DNA of 64,000 nucleotides from an uncultured Ruminiclostridium sp. (GTDB lineage Bacteria > Bacillota > Clostridia > Oscillospirales > Ruminococcaceae), in the NCBI GenBank assembly GCA_934490165.1, contig CAKSTB010000003.1:1-64000 (forward strand). The letters run 5' to 3'. The position numbers were made by a program, and so were the translations under genes. Below, piece after piece: positions 35,779 to 44,563 of this stretch. The notes beneath the pieces were generated by a model. That model was not told the origin of the DNA and did not search any database. It saw only the letters and a list, made by a program, of their open reading frames with translations. How positions within the stretch are numbered: position 1 is the stretch's first letter; each line of letters starts with the position of its first letter.

Positions 35779-37760
35779 GCCGTTACAATATTGAGATCGC
35801 CAAGGGCGCAGGCTTCTGTTTCGGCGTGAAACGCGCCGTTGAGATAGCTGAAAAGACAGCCGCCGAGGATGGCAGATGCTGTACGCTCGGTGAGCTTATC
35901 CACAACGGCAATGAGATAGCAAGGCTTGAAAAGCTCGGAGTTTTTCCGATAGCTAGCCCCGATGAGCTACCACCCGGCGAAACGCTTATTATACGCTCAC
36001 ACGGTGTTCCCGCGGCTGTGACAGACTATATCACCGCCAAGGGTATAAAATACACGGACGCTACCTGTCCTTTTGTTGCGAAGATACACAATATCGTTTC
36101 AAAGGCAGAGGGACATATAATAATAGCAGGCGACCCCGACCACCCCGAGGTTATCGGAATAGTCGGGCACTGTAAAAATCCCGATGAAGTTACGGTAGTG
36201 CGTGACTCGGACGAGCTTGAAAATGTGCTGAATTTACAAGATTTTACTCGTCAAAATGTACTAATTATGGTAGCTCAGACGACGTTTAATTCGTCAAAAT
36301 GGCAATCTTGCAAAAAAGTTGCAAAAAAACACTATACAAATATCACGATTTTTGATACAATATGTAGTGCGACGGCTGAACGTCAGCGCCGCACGGAAGA
36401 GCTTGCGGAGCGCTCGGCGCTTATGGTGACAGTCGGAGGAAAAAACTCCAGCAACACAGCAAAGCTTGCACAGATAAGTCAAAAACACTGCCCCGTAATA
36501 TTCACGGAGAACGGCAGTGATATTGATAAAGCCGCAGTACTTGAACTGCTCCCTTTGCAGGGCGGTACGGTCGGTATAACGGCAGGAGCTTCGACACCTG
36601 CCTATATAATAAAGGAGGTTCATAGAATTATGAGCGAAATTCTCAACAATGAAGAAGGATTCGACTTCATGGCGGAGGTTGACAAGACCTTCAAAAAAGT
36701 ATATATAGGGAACAGGGTCAAGGCTTTAGTAGTAGCTGTAAACAAGAACGAAGCTGTTGTAGACTTAGGCACTAAGCACTCGGGTTACATTCCTGCAAGC
36801 GAGCTCTCGCAGGATCCCAATGCAGCTCCCTCGGATGTTGTTAAGGTTGGCGATGAGATCGAAGCTATCGTTACAGCTGTAAACGACGCAGAAGGTACAG
36901 TTACACTTTCCAAGAAGAAGGTTGACAGCGTACTCGGCGTAGAAAAGCTCGCCGCTGCTATGGAAGCTAATGAAACGCTCGAAGGTGAAGTATCATCGGT
37001 AGTTAAGGGCGGCGTTATCATTATCTCCAACGGTACAAGAGTATTTATCCCTGCATCACAGACAGGCGTTCCCAAGGACGGCAAGCTTGAGGAGCTTCTC
37101 AAGAAGACAGTTCCTTTCAAGGTTATTGAAGTAACAGAGGCAAGAGGCAGAGTTGTAGGCTCTATCCGTCAGGCTAAGAAGGAAGCAAGCGACGCTGCTA
37201 AGGCTAAGTTCTGGGAAAGCGTTGAAGTAGGTCAGAAGTTCACAGGTGAAGTTAAGTCTATCGAAAGCTACGGCGTATTCGTAGACCTCGGCGGAGTTGA
37301 CGGTATGGTTCACTCAAGCGAGCTTACATGGAACAGAATCAAGCACCCCAGAGAGATCGTTAAGATCGGCGACAAGCTTGATGTATATGTAAAGAGCTTT
37401 GATCCCGAGAAGAAGAGAGTATCACTCGGCTGCAAGAAGGAAGAGGACAACCCCTGGAACAAGTTTGTTGCCGAATATCACGAGGGCGATGTTGTTGACG
37501 TAACGATCGTAAGCATCACTCCTTTCGGTGCATTTGCACAGATCATCCCCGGTGTTGACGGTCTTATCCACATCAGCCAGATCTCAACAGAGCGTATCAA
37601 CAATGTAGCTCAGGTTCTTTCTATCGGCGATGAGGTTAAGGTCAAGATCATCGAAATCAACGAAGAGCAGAACAGAGTAAGCCTTTCGATTCGCGCACTC
37701 AAGGAAGAAATGCCTGAGGACGAGGAAGAGGAAGAAGCAGCTGAAGACGACGCTGAATAA
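35775..37760 (+). CDS. IspH (HMBPP reductase) fused to ribosomal protein S1
   Basis: This 661-residue fusion starts at GTG. Residues of about 1-283 are IspH, with the three iron-sulfur cysteines in GAGFCFGVKRA, DATCPFVAKIH and DTICSATAE; it makes IPP and DMAPP in the non-mevalonate pathway. Residues of about 300-640 contain four S1 domains, for example VVDLGTKHSGYIPASEL, VFVDLGGVDGMVHSSEL and PFGAFAQIIPGVDGLIHISQ, ending in an acidic tail. IspH-S1 fusions are known from Clostridia, so this is not a frame error. Between the halves is a strong internal ribosome binding site, aaaggagg (36611-36619), 11 bases before an in-frame ATG at 36630 that would give a separate S1 of about 376 residues. Codon use also shifts to a highly-expressed style from there on. 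Confidence 0.93.
   Translation: MSRYNIEIAKGAGFCFGVKRAVEIAEKTAAEDGRCCTLGELIHNGNEIARLEKLGVFPIASPDELPPGETLIIRSHGVPAAVTDYITAKGIKYTDATCPFVAKIHNIVSKAEGHIIIAGDPDHPEVIGIVGHCKNPDEVTVVRDSDELENVLNLQDFTRQNVLIMVAQTTFNSSKWQSCKKVAKKHYTNITIFDTICSATAERQRRTEELAERSALMVTVGGKNSSNTAKLAQISQKHCPVIFTENGSDIDKAAVLELLPLQGGTVGITAGASTPAYIIKEVHRIMSEILNNEEGFDFMAEVDKTFKKVYIGNRVKALVVAVNKNEAVVDLGTKHSGYIPASELSQDPNAAPSDVVKVGDEIEAIVTAVNDAEGTVTLSKKKVDSVLGVEKLAAAMEANETLEGEVSSVVKGGVIIISNGTRVFIPASQTGVPKDGKLEELLKKTVPFKVIEVTEARGRVVGSIRQAKKEASDAAKAKFWESVEVGQKFTGEVKSIESYGVFVDLGGVDGMVHSSELTWNRIKHPREIVKIGDKLDVYVKSFDPEKKRVSLGCKKEEDNPWNKFVAEYHEGDVVDVTIVSITPFGAFAQIIPGVDGLIHISQISTERINNVAQVLSIGDEVKVKIIEINEEQNRVSLSIRALKEEMPEDEEEEEAAEDDAE
36611..36632 (+). 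promoter_or_regulatory. Internal ribosome binding site for a separate S1 product
   Basis: aaaggagg (36611-36619) precedes the in-frame ATG at 36630 (Met286 of the fusion), exactly at the IspH/S1 domain boundary. Confidence 0.6.
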
Positions 37761-37781
37761 TCGTTAAAAGAGCAAATATTA

Positions 37782-37811
37782 AGAGCCATCGGTGACGGTG
37801 GCTCTTTTTTG
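37782..37811. terminator. Terminator after the ispH/rpsA fusion
   Basis: Stem agagcca/tggctct extended by partly paired inner bases, followed by tttttt. Confidence 0.85.
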
Positions 37812-37827
37812 TGTTGTATCAACTTTT

Positions 37828-38190
37828 TCAGATTTCAACCCTCTGCCCGAACTTAAGCAGTATCCTTGAATACAGCTCCTTATTTATCTCATAATAATCG
37901 GTAGCGGTGGTTTTTCTGTCGTTTTCGTACAGCTCAAAGCGCATGATTATCTCGCTGTAATCTTCCTTGTAATAAAATACGCACAGCCAGTAGCGGTTCT
38001 TTTCGGCATAATAGTTCACCGGCTCAAGCGTCAGCACCGCGCTTAAATCGCCGTTTAAAAGCGTTGTGAGCTCGTCGGGCTTTATGTAGCAGAACTGCAC
38101 CTTTTTAGTCATAGGCATTGCCTTTGCTTTTCGTTTGAGCGGGGTGTCGGGTGTGTCTGTTTTATCCGTTTTCTTTTTAAAGAAGAACAT
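37828..38190 (-). CDS. Hypothetical cytoplasmic protein, 120 residues
   Basis: The protein begins MFFFKKKTDK and has a basic, disordered first 30 residues followed by a compact alpha/beta stretch (about 30-120) with many aromatic residues (VNYYAEKNRYWLCVFYYKED). There is no signal peptide or membrane helix. The reading frame has normal codon use for the window and a ribosome binding site (gaggga), so I take it as real. It is convergent to the S1 fusion and divergent from the HtrA gene. I recognise no family and assign no function. Confidence 0.6.
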   Translation of the reverse strand: MFFFKKKTDKTDTPDTPLKRKAKAMPMTKKVQFCYIKPDELTTLLNGDLSAVLTLEPVNYYAEKNRYWLCVFYYKEDYSEIIMRFELYENDRKTTATDYYEINKELYSRILLKFGQRVEI

Positions 38191-38401
38191 ATTTCTCCCT
38201 CCTGTCTGTATTTCCTGATAATGCTATTCTATCACACATTGAACACTATGTCCATATATTTTTTCACTTGTGTTAAAAATACCGTTAAAGCAATTATCTG
38301 TCAAACTTCAAGGCTGTATCACAACTTTTTCACATATGAACTTTATACTTTAGCCATAGTCAAAAAACAATAAAGCCTACGGGCATGAAAGGACGATAGA
38401 T

Positions 38402-39982
38402 ATGACAGACGGATTTGAACGCAAGGATATGAATACAAATGACAGCGAGCAGGTTCAGAGCTTCTCTACTGCCGAAAATGTACAGCAGACAGCGGAACCT
38501 TCTGCAAATGCAGGAACATATACAGCAAATACCGGAAGCAACGCAAACACTGCAAGCAGTACAAACACCGGTTATAACAGCGGCTCTTACAGCAACTCAT
38601 ACAATGCTCAGCAGAACGCCTACAACTCATATTACAGATATGCAGGCGATATGAACAATGCTCAGCCCGGTATGAACAACGGTCAGAGCAATGTACGCAT
38701 TGACCCGAACGGCGGCAAAGCGCCTAAGAAAAAAGGCGGCAGTAAGGGTGCTCTGGTAGCAGGTATTGTTGCGCTGGCTCTGGTAGTCGGCGGCGGTGCG
38801 GGATTTGCCGGAACGGTACTCGGCAACAACATCGGCGTACTTGACGGTCTTCCCCTTGCCTCGTCATCGGAGTCTTCTTCAAACGGTGCAAATTCAGACA
38901 GTTCAAGCAGTGACGACAGCACGGTTTCCGCTCCTTCGACAACGCTTAACACATCAAATACGGCTACTGCCGCTCCTCTTGACGAAAGCAAGATAAATGA
39001 CAGCACAAACAGCACTCTGCTCAACGCAGAAGAGCTTTATGAGAAAGTTAAGGACACGGTAGTTCTTGTATATAACTATCAGCGTCAGACAGGCTATGCA
39101 GAGCCTGTTAAATACGGCAGCGGCAGTGGCGTTGTATTCACTTCCGACGGTTATGTGATCACAAACGCTCACGTTGTTGAGGGCGCAGACAAGATGACTG
39201 TTGTAGCTCCCGACTATAAAAATCCCGAAAACACAAAGGAATATGAAGCTACGGTAATCGGCAGTGATACTTATTCAGACCTTGCAGTGCTGAAGATCAG
39301 CCGTGACGATCCGTTTGAATATGCAACGCTCGGCGACTCCGACACGGTAAGAGTAGGTCAGGATATCTGCGTGCTCGGCAACCCCAAGCAGCTGCTCAAC
39401 TCTCTGACAAAGGGTATCGTTTCGGGACTTGGCAGAGCTTCTGCGTCAAACAGTGCGTACGGCACAAGCACAATACAGATAGATGCGGCTATAAACAGCG
39501 GTAACAGCGGCGGCGGACTTTTCGATATGTACGGAAACGTTGTAGGAATAATCGACTACAAGCTGGTTTCAAACACACAGGCTTCTATCGATAACATTGG
39601 CTTTGCAATCACAATAAACGAAGCTAAGCCCGTTATCAACGACCTTATGACTAAGGGATATGTCACCAACCGTCCCGGTCTTGGTATCAACGGCGAAGAG
39701 ATAAGCGAATACAGCGCATATATGCAGGGTCTTGAAAGCGGCGGCGTATATGTAACATATATCTCGGAAGATATGCCGGTAGCAAAGAGCGGTCTTAAAG
39801 TCGGCGATATCATTTCACAGGTAAACGGTACTGCGGTTTCATCTGTAACAGATATTCAGAATATCATTGCAGAGCTTAACATCGGTGATACTGTTGAGCT
39901 GACTGTTTACAGAGCAGGTGCAACAGGCAGATATACCACAAAGAAGATCAGTGTAGAGCTTGCTGAGATTGAGCTTAACTGA
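38402..39982 (+). CDS. HtrA/DegP-type membrane serine protease with PDZ domain
   Basis: The 526-residue protein has a long Asn/Thr/Ser-rich cytoplasmic N-terminus (about 1-110), one transmembrane helix (about 116-140), a Ser-rich linker (about 150-195), a trypsin-like domain (about 205-415) and one PDZ domain (about 425-520). The catalytic triad is visible: His257 in TNAHVV, Asp293 in YSDLAVLKI and Ser369 in NSGNSGGGLF. The family usually has GNSGGPL; Gly replaces Pro here. It would degrade misfolded exported proteins outside the membrane. The N-terminal tail is unusually long and may bind a cytoplasmic partner. A ribosome binding site (gaaaggacgatagat) fixes the start. Confidence 0.92.
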   Translation: MTDGFERKDMNTNDSEQVQSFSTAENVQQTAEPSANAGTYTANTGSNANTASSTNTGYNSGSYSNSYNAQQNAYNSYYRYAGDMNNAQPGMNNGQSNVRIDPNGGKAPKKKGGSKGALVAGIVALALVVGGGAGFAGTVLGNNIGVLDGLPLASSSESSSNGANSDSSSSDDSTVSAPSTTLNTSNTATAAPLDESKINDSTNSTLLNAEELYEKVKDTVVLVYNYQRQTGYAEPVKYGSGSGVVFTSDGYVITNAHVVEGADKMTVVAPDYKNPENTKEYEATVIGSDTYSDLAVLKISRDDPFEYATLGDSDTVRVGQDICVLGNPKQLLNSLTKGIVSGLGRASASNSAYGTSTIQIDAAINSGNSGGGLFDMYGNVVGIIDYKLVSNTQASIDNIGFAITINEAKPVINDLMTKGYVTNRPGLGINGEEISEYSAYMQGLESGGVYVTYISEDMPVAKSGLKVGDIISQVNGTAVSSVTDIQNIIAELNIGDTVELTVYRAGATGRYTTKKISVELAEIELN

Positions 39983-40000
39983 TAAGGGTAAGTGAATAAT

Positions 40001-40035
40001 AAAGGGGTTGTGATGGGGTTTGTCACAGCCCCTTT
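40001..40035 (+). terminator. Hairpin after the HtrA gene
   Basis: aaaggggttgtga pairs with tcacagccccttt; the right half is the same tgtcacagcccctt motif found at 63-80, so the terminator may derive from the repeat family. Confidence 0.65.
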
Positions 40036-40073
40036 AGTTTGTGGGAAAACTCAATAAAGCTTAAAATAGCGTA

Positions 40074-40268
40074 CTTGAGCCAAGTAAAAATGGATAGTGC
40101 GTAGTTAGTGGTGTTTGCAGAAGCGAAAAGATTAGTAGCAAGCGATCCCTCAGTCTTGACGGCAGATAAGGTTTGTGCGATTTAGGTGTTGCAGATGTCG
40201 CTAAAACCGTAGTGTTTGAAACAAGTAAGCCTTGCCGCAAGCCAGCTCCCTTTGGCAAGGGAGCCAAG
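40074..40268. mobile_element. MITE-like repeat, diverged inverted copy
   Basis: This is the reverse complement of the element at 690-924, with the same terminal inverted repeats (ending caagggagccaag at 40268) and the shared cgatccctcagtcttgacgg core, but with a rearranged and shortened centre. Confidence 0.6.
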
Positions 40269-40339
40269 AATTAGTGCGAAGCAAGGGATAGGGAAAAGAT
40301 TATAGAGATGGCAGAAGCTATAATAATCGGTGCAACGGG

Positions 40340-40550
40340 AGGGTCTGTGTGTGCTTGTATGGTTTTGCGTCCTTGCAAAACTCTGTGCACACACGCTTAA
40401 TGCATCCTTGCATTGCGAGCCCCTCCCCTACAAACTTTTTGATTTACTCTGCCTCTTGATATTTCGTGATATAGCCGAAATATAGTTTTTATCTGCTCTA
40501 ACAATTTGATAAGTGTGTTATTTTGCGTTCTATGAGTTTATTGACAGATT
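40340..40550. repeat. Hairpin cluster and degenerate long-repeat tail
   Basis: Short hairpins with tccttg loops (gttttgc/gcaaaac, aatgca/tgcatt) and gggagggtc/gcccctcc arms resemble the element at 8505-8700. The following gctctaacaatttgataag matches tails at about 640 and 1040. No gene is seen. Confidence 0.5.
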
Positions 40551-40552
40551 GA

Positions 40553-40577
40553 GAGGCTGTGATGAGTTTCATCACAG
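40553..40577. terminator. Terminator of the histidine kinase gene
   Basis: Perfect 11-bp stem ggctgtgatga/tcatcacagcc with a 3-base loop, directly after the kinase stop on the minus strand. Confidence 0.65.
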
Positions 40578-40588
40578 CCAATTTTCAT

Positions 40589-41917
40589 TTATGCTTTTAA
40601 ATTCAGCATTACCGACGACATAAACATACCGTCCTTTATCTCAGAGCGGTAAGTGCCGCCGTATTTTTCGGTTATGCTCTTCACTGACTCGACACCTAAA
40701 CCAAAGCCGATATGCTTTGAAGAGAACAGCACGCCGTTGATATCCTTTTTAACATTGCCTGTGAATGTATTGTCGATACCGAGGCAGAGCGTATATTCAT
40801 CGGTCACTGCCCTGATCACGATCTTTCTGTCATCGCTGTTTTCCGCCTTGCAGGCATCTATGGCGTTTTCGATAAGATTACCGAAGAGCACTGACAGGTC
40901 GGTTTCATCAACCGATATCCTTTCGGGGATAACCGCCTTTACATCATAATCTATATCCGCATCTTTCGCCATCTGTGCAAAATACAGCATTACCGCATTG
41001 ACAGCCTTGTTTTCACAGAAGCTTATCAGCGTATCATCGGGCAGGCTCTGCTGATAGCTGTTAAGATACTTTTCAAGCTCGTCATACTCGTGATTTCTCA
41101 CATACTCCTGCATAAGCGAAATGTGGTGACGCACATCATGCTTTGCGCGTCTTGCGTCGGTAATTTTCTCCTGCAGGTTTTCATATTGCAGGTTCTGCAT
41201 TGCAAGACGATGGTTGTTTTCACTGAGCTTTATGTTCTTCTCCTGCTCGTTTATCAGCTTGGCTATAATATAATAAACAAGACACGCGCCGACATTTATA
41301 AAGAACAGGAATACGGCGTTTCCGACATCAAGCGCAGTTTCAAGGCTTGATTTGCCGTTATTATAAAGCATATAGTACCATATCAGATAGAAAGTAGCCG
41401 GTACAAGCCACAAATAACGCCACTCTATACCCGTAGGCTCTTTCTCGACAGCGGGAGTATATACTTTTTTTGTATAAATGAAAAGCGGTATCCATACGAT
41501 CGCCAATACAAAGAACATGATCAGTGAGAATGACCAGCGGTATGACTGCACGGCAAGGTCGGGGAAAAATACGCCCTCGATGCATTTCGATGCGGCTACT
41601 ACAAAATTCGCCGTATTTGATATCATCAGCAGCGTGAAGATAGCCTTTCCGAAATGCACCTTCACGGCGATGAAGTAGAACACGGCGTAAAGCACCGTGC
41701 TGACAGCACTCGCAAGTGCCGCCTTTCCTCCGGAGAAGAAGGTCGCCCACAAGCCTAGTCCCATCTGCGCGAACGTCACAAGAACTATAAGTAAGACCGT
41801 GACCCGCTTTGAAAAACGCAGTCGCGAACGGAACGGATAGATAGCAAGTGCCACGAACGGCAGGAAATTGAGCAGTGAGTAAACGCACATCTCCGCCGTT
41901 CCGTATAACGGAGGCAT
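40589..41917 (-). CDS. GHKL sensor histidine kinase, AgrC/NatK-like
   Basis: The 442-residue protein has six or seven N-terminal membrane helices (about residues 10-215), a coiled coil, the phosphoacceptor box RRAKHDVRHH (about 258-267) and a GHKL ATPase with N-box LIENAIDACK (about 345-354) and G-box GFGLGVESVK (about 405-414). This is the layout of peptide-sensing AgrC/ComD kinases. It lies 2 bases after its LytTR regulator, so they form one operon. No autoinducer-peptide or processing gene is in the window, so the signal is unknown. Repeat islands lie on both sides of the pair. Confidence 0.88.
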   Translation of the reverse strand: MPPLYGTAEMCVYSLLNFLPFVALAIYPFRSRLRFSKRVTVLLIVLVTFAQMGLGLWATFFSGGKAALASAVSTVLYAVFYFIAVKVHFGKAIFTLLMISNTANFVVAASKCIEGVFFPDLAVQSYRWSFSLIMFFVLAIVWIPLFIYTKKVYTPAVEKEPTGIEWRYLWLVPATFYLIWYYMLYNNGKSSLETALDVGNAVFLFFINVGACLVYYIIAKLINEQEKNIKLSENNHRLAMQNLQYENLQEKITDARRAKHDVRHHISLMQEYVRNHEYDELEKYLNSYQQSLPDDTLISFCENKAVNAVMLYFAQMAKDADIDYDVKAVIPERISVDETDLSVLFGNLIENAIDACKAENSDDRKIVIRAVTDEYTLCLGIDNTFTGNVKKDINGVLFSSKHIGFGLGVESVKSITEKYGGTYRSEIKDGMFMSSVMLNLKA

Positions 41918-41919
41918 CG

Positions 41920-42627
41920 TCAGTCACCGCCCTTTCTGAGCTTTTCAAAGCAATAGGCGGTATAAATATCAGACGCTTCTTTTGCTTTTCTTCTGCTTAT
42001 CGGAATGCGGGTATTGTCCGACATAACGAAAACATCATTCTGCTGTGCGGATACCTCGTCAAGGTTTACCACAACGCCTTTTGACGGACTGAAAAAGCCC
42101 TGCTGTTTGCACAGCACAGTTTCGGCGCTCCTGAAAGCAGTCCTGATTTTCACGGTGGGGCTGTTTTTATAGTGGATATTGACGCAGTGTGAAAAAAAGT
42201 CAGCGTATATTATGTTTTTCAGGATTATCGCCGTGCCGTCGGCAAGCACTGCCGTGCGGCGCTCGTTTACCTCGTTGAGCTTCAGCCGCTCAAGCATTAC
42301 CTTGATCTGATTCTCGCCGTATGGCTTATGCAGATAGTAGCTTGCGTTGACCTCATAGCTCTCTCCCGCAAATTCGTTGCTGGTGGTCGCGAAAACTATA
42401 CGAACATCTTTATCATCGTTTCTTATGATACGCGCTATCTCCATACCGTTCTTTTCACCCATGAATATATCAAGAATAACAACGTCATATTTTCCCTTTT
42501 CCCAAGCGCCGAGAAACTCCTCGCCGCTACTGAAGCAATGCGCCTCGACATCACTGAGATTATTCTTTATGTATGACAGGAGCGTTGTTATTTCGCGTTT
42601 GTCATCATCTGCTATGGCAAATCTCAA
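41920..42627 (-). CDS. LytTR-family response regulator
   Basis: The 235-residue protein has a CheY receiver (RFAIADDDKRE at the start; phospho-Asp in DVVILDIFMG near residue 54) and a C-terminal LytTR DNA-binding domain (about 130-230; pattern FFSPSKGVVVNLDEV). I place the start at a TTG (42627) because agaggggg lies 7 bases before it; an ATG 16 codons upstream would overlap the promoter. It should bind pairs of direct repeats; a candidate pair lies in its own promoter (42678-42707). Confidence 0.88.
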   Translation of the reverse strand: MRFAIADDDKREITTLLSYIKNNLSDVEAHCFSSGEEFLGAWEKGKYDVVILDIFMGEKNGMEIARIIRNDDKDVRIVFATTSNEFAGESYEVNASYYLHKPYGENQIKVMLERLKLNEVNERRTAVLADGTAIILKNIIYADFFSHCVNIHYKNSPTVKIRTAFRSAETVLCKQQGFFSPSKGVVVNLDEVSAQQNDVFVMSDNTRIPISRRKAKEASDIYTAYCFEKLRKGGD

Positions 42628-42663
42628 CTTATGACCCCCTCTGCAATTTTGATGGCTGTATTT

Positions 42664-42707
42664 ATAATAGCACAAAAACGAGGATTTTACAACAGAAACA
42701 GAGGATT
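42664..42707 (-). promoter_or_regulatory. Promoter with LytTR-like direct repeats
   Basis: On the minus strand TTGTAA (42692-42687), 17 bases, TATTAT (42669-42664). Two copies of a 9-mer (AATCCTC plus two bases; forward gaggatt at 42680-42686 and 42701-42707) are 21 bases apart, two helical turns, over and upstream of the -35. LytTR dimers commonly bind this spacing. Confidence 0.55.
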
Positions 42708-42717
42708 ATGATAAAAA

Positions 42718-42800
42718 ACAGGGGGCTGTGACACAACCCGAAAAAGAAAAAGTGAGTCGAAGCACAAAGAATAGTGCGCACGGCTCACTTTTTGATATGT
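42718..42800. repeat. Hairpin repeat, inverted copy of 1-82
   Basis: Starts with gggggctgtgacacaacccg and contains the imperfect hairpin aaaaagtgagtcgaagc / gcgcacggctcacttttt. Confidence 0.7.
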
Positions 42801-42857
42801 AGAGAAAGGTTTTTAGTGTACTTCTATTATATCGCATTAGCAAATTAACTTTGATAG

Positions 42858-43335
42858 CAAGCTACCGATAGTGCTGTTCGTCGGACAGCACTTCTCGGGT
42901 TCGCTATTCTATGCGATAACGTTGCTGCTATGATTGAGGGAGACAACCCAAGGGGAGAGAGGAAGGCGCTCCAAAGGCGCTTTCCCCTCTCCCCTTAGGT
43001 TTTCTCCCAAATCAGTTATTCCTCTTGAGCGACGAGAGGAGCGGGAGCATTGCTTTTGCAATGCTCAGTCAAGCCTCCCTCTTCCCTGACTCCTTTTCTC
43101 TTCTGCCATAATGTGGTGTTGGCTATAAGACACACAAACGACCGCGTTTGAAAAGCCGCTGTAAGCGGGACGCTGACGCTCTGTTCGACCCGGGGGACTG
43201 TACAGATATCTTGGGATAGTGCGTTTTTTGGAAATTTCGGTGATAATGCAGTTGCACTGATGCACTCACGAAATTATTAACACCTTGTCGGTATCAAAAC
43301 TGTTTGCGGCGGTGTTGGCTGTATATTTATTGCTT
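42858..43335 (+). repeat. Long intergenic repeat, copy B
   Basis: Same orientation and order as 202-620, with an insertion of roughly 60 bases after ttttctccc that contains two small hairpins (cctcttgagcgacgagagg, gagcattgcttttgcaatgctc). The tail to about 43370 (gtatatttattg, acaatatgttgcactgcaat) recurs inverted at 63905-64000. No gene is seen in the 785 bases between the regulator and the alkD-like gene. Confidence 0.75.
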
Positions 43336-43412
43336 TGACATTTTACAATATGTTGCACTGCAATTTCAAAGATACTTGATATGTTGAGGGATTGTGTCAC
43401 AGTTCCTTTACA

Positions 43413-44105
43413 CTATCTCTGTGCATTGACAATGCACGTTATCCTTTTCTTATGATCATCGCTTACTCTTCTGCTGTCGCGTATCTTCTGCGCCGCCATA
43501 AGCTTTACCGTTACGCTTATCGGGCTGTGTTCAAGATAATCGGCGATAAGCCCGGGATATCTTACGCAGTATACCGATATTCCCCATGCCACAGCCATAT
43601 CACGGTAATACTCGCCGTAAGGAAGTGTATCATAAATATCAAGCGCTTTTTTTACAGTCGGTTCATCATTAAACTTTGAGAACATAAGCACTATGCCGAC
43701 ACGGGAAACAAATTTCTCTTTCCTTTTCATCAGCTTGTCCGAAAGCAAACGCAAAGCGTCCTCTTCGCTTTTTCTGACCTTGAGGCAGGAGCAGAAGCAG
43801 TCGCATTCCGCCCAGTTATCGATCATCTCGGCATAACGGATCATATACGGCTCTTTTTCGGACAGCGGTGCAGCTGCAAAGCCCAGCGCCGCGCCTTTTA
43901 TGATTATTTCTTCAAAGCTATTATACGGCATTTCAAAAATTTCTTTGTAATCCGCCCTGTGCTTTTTCGCTATTGCCTTAAGGTCGGGCATACGCACACC
44001 TATGACCTTATAATTGCTTGTATGCACTATTTTTTCGTTGAATATACGGAACTTTTCCTCCGAAAGGCTTTCAAGCTCCGTAAGCAGTTTTTCACGTTCT
44101 ATCAT
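43413..44105 (-). CDS. AlkD-like DNA alkylation repair protein
   Basis: The 230-residue protein is all-helical in appearance and matches the AlkD/HEAT-repeat glycosylase family in size and motifs (GVRMPDLKAIAKKHR near residue 37; MIDNWAECDCFCSCL, carrying the conserved aspartate region). AlkD removes N3- and N7-alkylated purines without base flipping. Its start overlaps the ogt stop by four bases, putting two alkylation-repair functions in one operon. The 3' end abuts repeat sequence. Confidence 0.85.
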   Translation of the reverse strand: MIEREKLLTELESLSEEKFRIFNEKIVHTSNYKVIGVRMPDLKAIAKKHRADYKEIFEMPYNSFEEIIIKGAALGFAAAPLSEKEPYMIRYAEMIDNWAECDCFCSCLKVRKSEEDALRLLSDKLMKRKEKFVSRVGIVLMFSKFNDEPTVKKALDIYDTLPYGEYYRDMAVAWGISVYCVRYPGLIADYLEHSPISVTVKLMAAQKIRDSRRVSDDHKKRITCIVNAQR

Positions 44106-44563
44106 TTATACTTCTCCTCCGTTTCAAGCAGAAACTTTTTTATATCTATCCCCTCTTCGCCCATATAAAAGCCTATGCCACCGCTTGCGGGGACTATCCT
44201 GTGACAAGGTATCAGTATCGGGAGCGGGTTTCTTTTCAGTGCCGAGCCGCAGGCGCGTATCGCCTTACTGCCTGCCATTTCAGCCGCCTGCCTGTACGTT
44301 ACACGCTCACCGTAAGGTATTTTCTGAATGGCGGTGAGTATGCTCCTGAAAAACGGCGTGCCGAGATCGCTTATGTCAAACGGCAATGAAAATTCTTTAA
44401 GCTTTCCGTCAAAGTATGCCAGAAACTGCTCCTTTGCCTTTTCGCATATCGGGTCGGGTCTGTCGGGTATATCCATATCGAAAACGACACTTGTTATATT
44501 TCTGCCGTCTGTAATGACCGTTATCGTGCGGTCTATCGGCATATCAAATGTTATGTTGCTCAT
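44102..44563 (-). CDS. ogt: Methylated-DNA--protein-cysteine methyltransferase
   Basis: The 153-residue protein is full length and has the active-site PCHRIVPASGGIGFY (about residues 117-131), the arginine-finger segment AIRACGSALKRNPL and the helix-turn-helix YGERVTYRQAAEMAG. The cysteine accepts methyl groups from O6-methylguanine in a suicide reaction. Four-base overlaps with both neighbours show strict co-translation with the flavin-reductase-like and AlkD-like genes. Confidence 0.94.
   Translation of the reverse strand: MSNITFDMPIDRTITVITDGRNITSVVFDMDIPDRPDPICEKAKEQFLAYFDGKLKEFSLPFDISDLGTPFFRSILTAIQKIPYGERVTYRQAAEMAGSKAIRACGSALKRNPLPILIPCHRIVPASGGIGFYMGEEGIDIKKFLLETEEKYK

Noticed and set aside
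35775..37760. Possible sequencing frameshift or chimera joining IspH to S1
   Set aside because: IspH-S1 fusions are established in Clostridia and the join is in frame with intact motifs on both sides.
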